Positions 38,400 through 42,693 of a stretch of 42,693 nucleotides of DNA are shown here, piece by piece. This stretch comes from an uncultured Mollicutes bacterium (GTDB taxonomy: Bacteria > Bacillota_I > Bacilli_A > RF39 > UBA660), in assembly GCA_945969495.1 (NCBI GenBank), contig CAMFOH010000005.1:1-42693 (forward strand). The letters run 5' to 3'. Positions within the stretch are counted from its first letter, which is position 1; every line of letters starts with the position of its first letter. Under the pieces are notes generated by a model that was given only the letters and a program-made list of their open reading frames with translations, was not told where the DNA came from and ran no database searches. Made by a program: the position numbers and the translations under genes.

Positions 38400-39212
38400 T
38401 CATTTACACTTCTTCTGACAATTAGGGCAATAGTAAGTTCCTCTTCCTCCTACTTTTTCTTTAATAATCAAACTATCACAATCATAACATGGTTTATTTT
38501 CCCTCATATGAACTTTCAAATAATTTTCAAAAGTACCTCTCTTACCATCAATATTTGGATAAGTGCCTTTATATTTTAAAGACCGTTCAAACACAGCCTT
38601 TGTGTTATCAATTATTGCCTGCAACTTATTTTTACTAAGCTTATCTGCATAACTCTTTGGATTTATTTTAGATTCAAAAAGTATTTCATCCGCATATATA
38701 TTACCAATACCCGTAATAAAACTTTGATCTAAAAGCATTTTTTTAATATCTGTATGATGCGTTTTAAACTTATCTTTTAGATACTTTGGAGTAAGTAGTG
38801 GATCATCATATTCTAATCCCAATTTTTTATCATTGAAGAATTTATCAATGTTTTCTTTTTTAATAACCTCCATTTTTCCAAATAATCTTGGATCATTATA
38901 ATGAAGCGAAAAATCATCAAAATAAAATATAACATAATCATGCTTATCTATTTTAGCATCTAAAGGTAATAAATAAAATCTTCCTTCCATTCTAAAATGA
39001 ATTATTATATAATTTTTCTCTAGCTCAAATAATAGCCATTTTCCTCTTCTTTTAACTTTTTGTACCCTCTGATTTTCAATTGTATTAATAAATTCTTTCT
39101 TTTTATTATAAACAATCTTATCTAAAAAAACATCTACTTTATTAATTCTTTTGTTTTCAATTATTTTACTTAAATCTCTTCTTGTTGTTTCTACTTCTAC
39201 TAACTCCGGCAT
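38400..39212 (-). CDS. mutM: Formamidopyrimidine-DNA glycosylase
   Basis: MPELVEVETTRRDL...GIGNIYADEILFESKINP...CYDCDSLIIKEKVGGRGTYYCPNCQ zinc finger. Confidence 0.95.
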   Translation of the reverse strand: MPELVEVETTRRDLSKIIENKRINKVDVFLDKIVYNKKKEFINTIENQRVQKVKRRGKWLLFELEKNYIIIHFRMEGRFYLLPLDAKIDKHDYVIFYFDDFSLHYNDPRLFGKMEVIKKENIDKFFNDKKLGLEYDDPLLTPKYLKDKFKTHHTDIKKMLLDQSFITGIGNIYADEILFESKINPKSYADKLSKNKLQAIIDNTKAVFERSLKYKGTYPNIDGKRGTFENYLKVHMRENKPCYDCDSLIIKEKVGGRGTYYCPNCQKKCK

Positions 39213-39234
39213 ATAAATTCCCCCTTACTAAACA

Positions 39235-41823
39235 TTATTTTGCCTCATACCAATTACTACCAGTCTCAATATCTACTTTTAATGGAACATCTAATTTATA
39301 TGCATTATTCATACATCTAGCAACAATTTCTTTAACAATTTCTTCCTCTTCTTTAACGACGTTAAAAATAAGTTCGTCATGCACTTGTAAAAGCATTTTA
39401 CTTTTTAATTTTTTTTGATTAAACTCTTTATATATATCAATCATTGCTTTCTTTAATATATCAGCACTTGAGCCTTGAATAGGAGTATTTAAAGCCATTC
39501 TTTCGCCTTGCTGTCTTATCATGTAATTAGTGTTGTTTAACTCGTCTATTTTTCTTTTTCTGTTCATAATAGTAGTAACATAACCTTTTTCATATGCGTC
39601 TTTTACTACGTTATCCATATATACTTTAGTACCACTATATGTCTCAAAATATTTATTAATAAAATCTTTAGCTTCTTTAACAGATATACCTAAATCCTCT
39701 GATAAACCAAAACTACTTATACCATAAAGAATTCCAAAGTTAACAGCTTTAGCCTGTCTTCTCATAAGAGGAGTAACATCCTCATTTTTAACACCAAATA
39801 TATCCATCGCTGTTCTTGTATGGATATCCATGTCATTTTTAAATGCTTCAATTAAGTTTGGTACCTTAGAAAAATGAGCAAAAACTCTAAGTTCTATTTG
39901 AGAATAATCACTAGATAAAAGAATGGAGTCATCTTCTGGAACAAAAGCTTTTCTAATTAATTTACCATACGTAGTTCTAACAGGAATATTTTGAAGGTTT
40001 GGTTCAATTGAAGAGAGTCTTCCTGTTCTAGTTAATGTTTGCGTATATATTGTATGAATTTTACCATCCTGTAAGATATTACTTTCTAATCCGATAATAT
40101 ATGTACTTTGAAGTTTCGTTAACATCCTATGTTCTAAAATTAAAGGTACAACAGGATGTCTTTCCTTATATTTTTCTAATATTGCTTTGTCCGTTGAATA
40201 TCCACTTTTAGTTTTTTTACCATTTCCTATCTTTAATTTTTCAAATAGTATTTCTCCTAATTGTTTAGGGGATGATATATTAAATTCTTTTCCAACAAGC
40301 TCATATATTTTATTTGATATCTCCTTTATTTTTTTATCTAGTTCCTTATTCATTTCGTCTAAAACCGTTTTATCAACTTTTATACCAGTATATTCCATAT
40401 CCGCTAAAACCATGGAAAGAGGCATTTCTATTTCATTAAACAAATAAATACAATCTTCTTTTTTCATTTCTTCTTCTAATTCTTCTTTAGTTTCATAAAT
40501 AAACTTAGCTTTATGGGTAACTAGTTTTTTTATTTCTTCTTCATCTATTGTTTTAGCCTTACTTATAACTTCATAAAACGGAACATCATAACCAAATTGA
40601 TTTGCTAAATAAGCAATATCATCCTTAACATTATAATTTAATAAATACGAAGAAATCATCGAATCAAACGTAACATTTTCTAAAGTCAATCCTTCTTTTT
40701 TCATCATAACATAATGTTTTTTTAAATCATAAGTATATTTTTCTTTATCATTTATATGATTAAGAACATCAGAAATCATATGTTTTGGAACATAAAAAGC
40801 ATTATTTCCATCAAAAATACCCATTGCTAAAACATTTGAAACATGATAATTTGTTTTATCAGTTTCAATATAAAATGAAACGGGAAAAGAAAGCGAATTA
40901 AGTTCTGAAATAGACTTTATTTCATTAATTACAATATCTTCTTTTTTTCTTTGAATTTTCATATTTTTTAAAAATGAATAAAATTCTAAATCTTCATATA
41001 ATCTTTTTAAACCTTCTAAGTTACCATCTAAAATTTTTGTATCTTCTATATTAAAACCTAACGGTACTTCTTTATAAATCGTTACTAAATCTTTGCTTTC
41101 AAAAGCTTTTTCACGTCCATTTATAAGTTTTGTAGCAACTGACCCTTTAATGTAAGGTAAATTATTATAAACGTCTTCCAAAGATCCAAAATCTTGAAGT
41201 AACTTTAAAGCTGTCTTTTCACCAATTCCCTTAACACCAGGAATATTATCTGATGCATCACCTTGAAGTGCTTTTATATCTATCATTTTATCAGGCATTA
41301 ATCCATAATTTTCAAAAAACGTTTTCTTAGTCATCATAATATGATCTTTACTCTTTAATAGTTTCATAACAACTTTATCAGATATAAGTTGTAATAAGTC
41401 TTTGTCACTACTAACTATTAATCCTTCATACAAAGAAGACTTATCAATCATGCTAGCTATTGTTCCTACGATATCATCAGCTTCATAATTATCTATTTCA
41501 AACCATTTAATACCCATATTTTCAAGAATCTTTTTAGCTATAGGAAATTGTTCTTTTAACTCGTCTGGCATCTTAATTCTTCCGGCTTTATAGTCTTCGT
41601 ACTTATCATGTCTAAAGGTTTTTCCTTTATCAAACGCAACGAGCATATAAGAAGGCTCTTCATCATTTATAATCTTGTTTATCATATTAACAAAACCATA
41701 CAAAGCATTGGTTGGAAAACCCTTAGAATTTTTCATAAAGTTTCCCTGATATGCAGTTGCATAATAACTTCTAAATAATAAATTATTTCCATCAACTAAT
41801 ACTACTTTTTTCATATATACCAC
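39235..41823 (-). CDS. polA: DNA polymerase I
   Basis: VLVDGNNLLFRSYYAT...GDASDNIPGVKGIGEKTALKLL...SSDYSQIELRVFAHFS...RRQAKAVNFGILYGIS...QVHDELIF. Confidence 0.98.
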   Translation of the reverse strand: MVYMKKVVLVDGNNLLFRSYYATAYQGNFMKNSKGFPTNALYGFVNMINKIINDEEPSYMLVAFDKGKTFRHDKYEDYKAGRIKMPDELKEQFPIAKKILENMGIKWFEIDNYEADDIVGTIASMIDKSSLYEGLIVSSDKDLLQLISDKVVMKLLKSKDHIMMTKKTFFENYGLMPDKMIDIKALQGDASDNIPGVKGIGEKTALKLLQDFGSLEDVYNNLPYIKGSVATKLINGREKAFESKDLVTIYKEVPLGFNIEDTKILDGNLEGLKRLYEDLEFYSFLKNMKIQRKKEDIVINEIKSISELNSLSFPVSFYIETDKTNYHVSNVLAMGIFDGNNAFYVPKHMISDVLNHINDKEKYTYDLKKHYVMMKKEGLTLENVTFDSMISSYLLNYNVKDDIAYLANQFGYDVPFYEVISKAKTIDEEEIKKLVTHKAKFIYETKEELEEEMKKEDCIYLFNEIEMPLSMVLADMEYTGIKVDKTVLDEMNKELDKKIKEISNKIYELVGKEFNISSPKQLGEILFEKLKIGNGKKTKSGYSTDKAILEKYKERHPVVPLILEHRMLTKLQSTYIIGLESNILQDGKIHTIYTQTLTRTGRLSSIEPNLQNIPVRTTYGKLIRKAFVPEDDSILLSSDYSQIELRVFAHFSKVPNLIEAFKNDMDIHTRTAMDIFGVKNEDVTPLMRRQAKAVNFGILYGISSFGLSEDLGISVKEAKDFINKYFETYSGTKVYMDNVVKDAYEKGYVTTIMNRKRKIDELNNTNYMIRQQGERMALNTPIQGSSADILKKAMIDIYKEFNQKKLKSKMLLQVHDELIFNVVKEEEEIVKEIVARCMNNAYKLDVPLKVDIETGSNWYEAK

Positions 41824-41845
41824 CTATACTTATTATAACACTTTA

Positions 41846-42457
41846 TTAATTATTATCCCACGGAATAATAGTTAATAACTTCCATTTTTCTTTCCATTTT
41901 GCACATTTTTTATCATAATCTTCTTTTATAAAGTTATCCTTAACAGGTCTTATCGTCATTTTAAACAAATCATTTAATCCATAAGGAGCATAAACCTTAA
42001 ATTTACCATTTGAAATTCTTACTCCTATGCAAGTTACTGTTGTACCCCATTTACTTATAGCTTCTTCTACTGATTTATTAGCATCTATTTCATGTCCAAA
42101 CTTCTTACCATACCATAAGTGAACTCTAGCCTGATTTTTAATATCTAATCTTATATTAATGTCTTTTAATAATTCAGAAACTTCTTTTATTATTTTATCT
42201 TCTTTTTCATAACTAGTATCTTTATCAAAATAAACAATATCAATATCATCAATTCCATTATCTAATGGATAACCATGATAATAATTAAAAATTGTTTGGT
42301 TTATAGAACCTGCTGCGACATAATAATCATAACCAAAGTTTTCATCTAATACTTTTAATATCTTATTTAATACTTCACTTTCCATTATGATTTTTTCTAA
42401 AATATTTACCTGAATATCTAAACTTTTATCTTTTCCTTTTAATTTCATTTTTAACAC
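41846..42457 (-). CDS. Nucleotidyltransferase family protein (COG3575-like)
   Basis: YYVAAGSINQTIFNYYHGYPLDNGIDDIDIVYFDKD...RVHLWYGKKFG. Confidence 0.88.
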   Translation of the reverse strand: MLKMKLKGKDKSLDIQVNILEKIIMESEVLNKILKVLDENFGYDYYVAAGSINQTIFNYYHGYPLDNGIDDIDIVYFDKDTSYEKEDKIIKEVSELLKDINIRLDIKNQARVHLWYGKKFGHEIDANKSVEEAISKWGTTVTCIGVRISNGKFKVYAPYGLNDLFKMTIRPVKDNFIKEDYDKKCAKWKEKWKLLTIIPWDNN

Positions 42458-42501
42458 CTGTTTTTATTATAACATTTTAAAAAGAGTTTTAATAAACTCT
42501 T

Positions 42502-42693
42502 TTATATTTGTGTATTATTATTGTTATTATTGTTATTATTTGACCACAACGATGTATGATTTTGTTCTGTAACTGGTTGTTCAACTGGTTCTTGAATAGT
42601 CTCAACTTGTGGTTCAAATGTTGGCGTTACATATGTTTGACCTGCTGATTGCCCAACTGGTCCTGGTTGAGCACTAGTTGCTTGAGTAATTGG
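42502..42693 (-). CDS. C-terminus of a Pro/Gln/Thr-rich protein with poly-Asn tail; runs off the right edge
   Basis: ITQATSAQPGPVGQSAGQTYVTPTFEPQVETIQEPVEQPVTEQNHTSLWSNNNNNNNNNTQI*. Confidence 0.75.
   Translation of the reverse strand, partial: PITQATSAQPGPVGQSAGQTYVTPTFEPQVETIQEPVEQPVTEQNHTSLWSNNNNNNNNNTQI

Noticed and set aside
1-42693. Definite use of genetic code 4 (UGA=Trp)
   Set aside because: TGG is used for Trp in all intact genes, mutM ends naturally at a TGA, and only isolated in-frame TGAs occur in genes that look damaged. Kept only as a question.
1-42693. CRISPR array, prophage or toxin-antitoxin pair
   Set aside because: No regularly spaced direct repeats, phage structural genes or paired small toxin/antitoxin ORFs were seen.

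Overview
This is a 42.7 kb window of very AT-rich bacterial chromosome. Gene content points to a walled, low-GC Bacillota lineage close to uncultured Bacilli or Mollicutes-related groups; this placement is an inference, since no rRNA is present. Most of it is ordinary core genome: a dcw-cluster start (mraZ-rsmH-ftsL-like-PBP), yidD, trmL, pflB/pflA, sortase B, murF, proS, cotJ genes, ppa, a PadR regulator with its HAAS-domain partner, a DHH phosphoesterase, tex, mutM, polA and five tRNA genes. I found no CRISPR array and no complete multi-gene defence system. The items most worth a second look are: (i) a tRNA-Gly gene with an inverted, partly diverged copy of its own anticodon arm about 70 bp downstream, which forms the 3' end of a gene of unknown function; (ii) a tRNA relic that keeps the D-arm and T-arm sequence, with the anticodon arm replaced by AT-rich DNA, next to an orphan MvaI/BcnI-like nuclease gene; (iii) several reading-frame interruptions in otherwise well-preserved genes (HerA-like ATPase, ABC permease, tex, a small collagen-like/surface ORF), combined with near absence of TGA stop codons; (iv) an ABC ATPase and a ZnuA-like lipoprotein that have lost canonical catalytic or metal-binding residues; (v) a promoter/hairpin/terminator unit that looks like an orphan small RNA; (vi) a probable CotJA-CotJB fusion. 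Everything was read by eye from the sequence and the ORF track; no searches were run.
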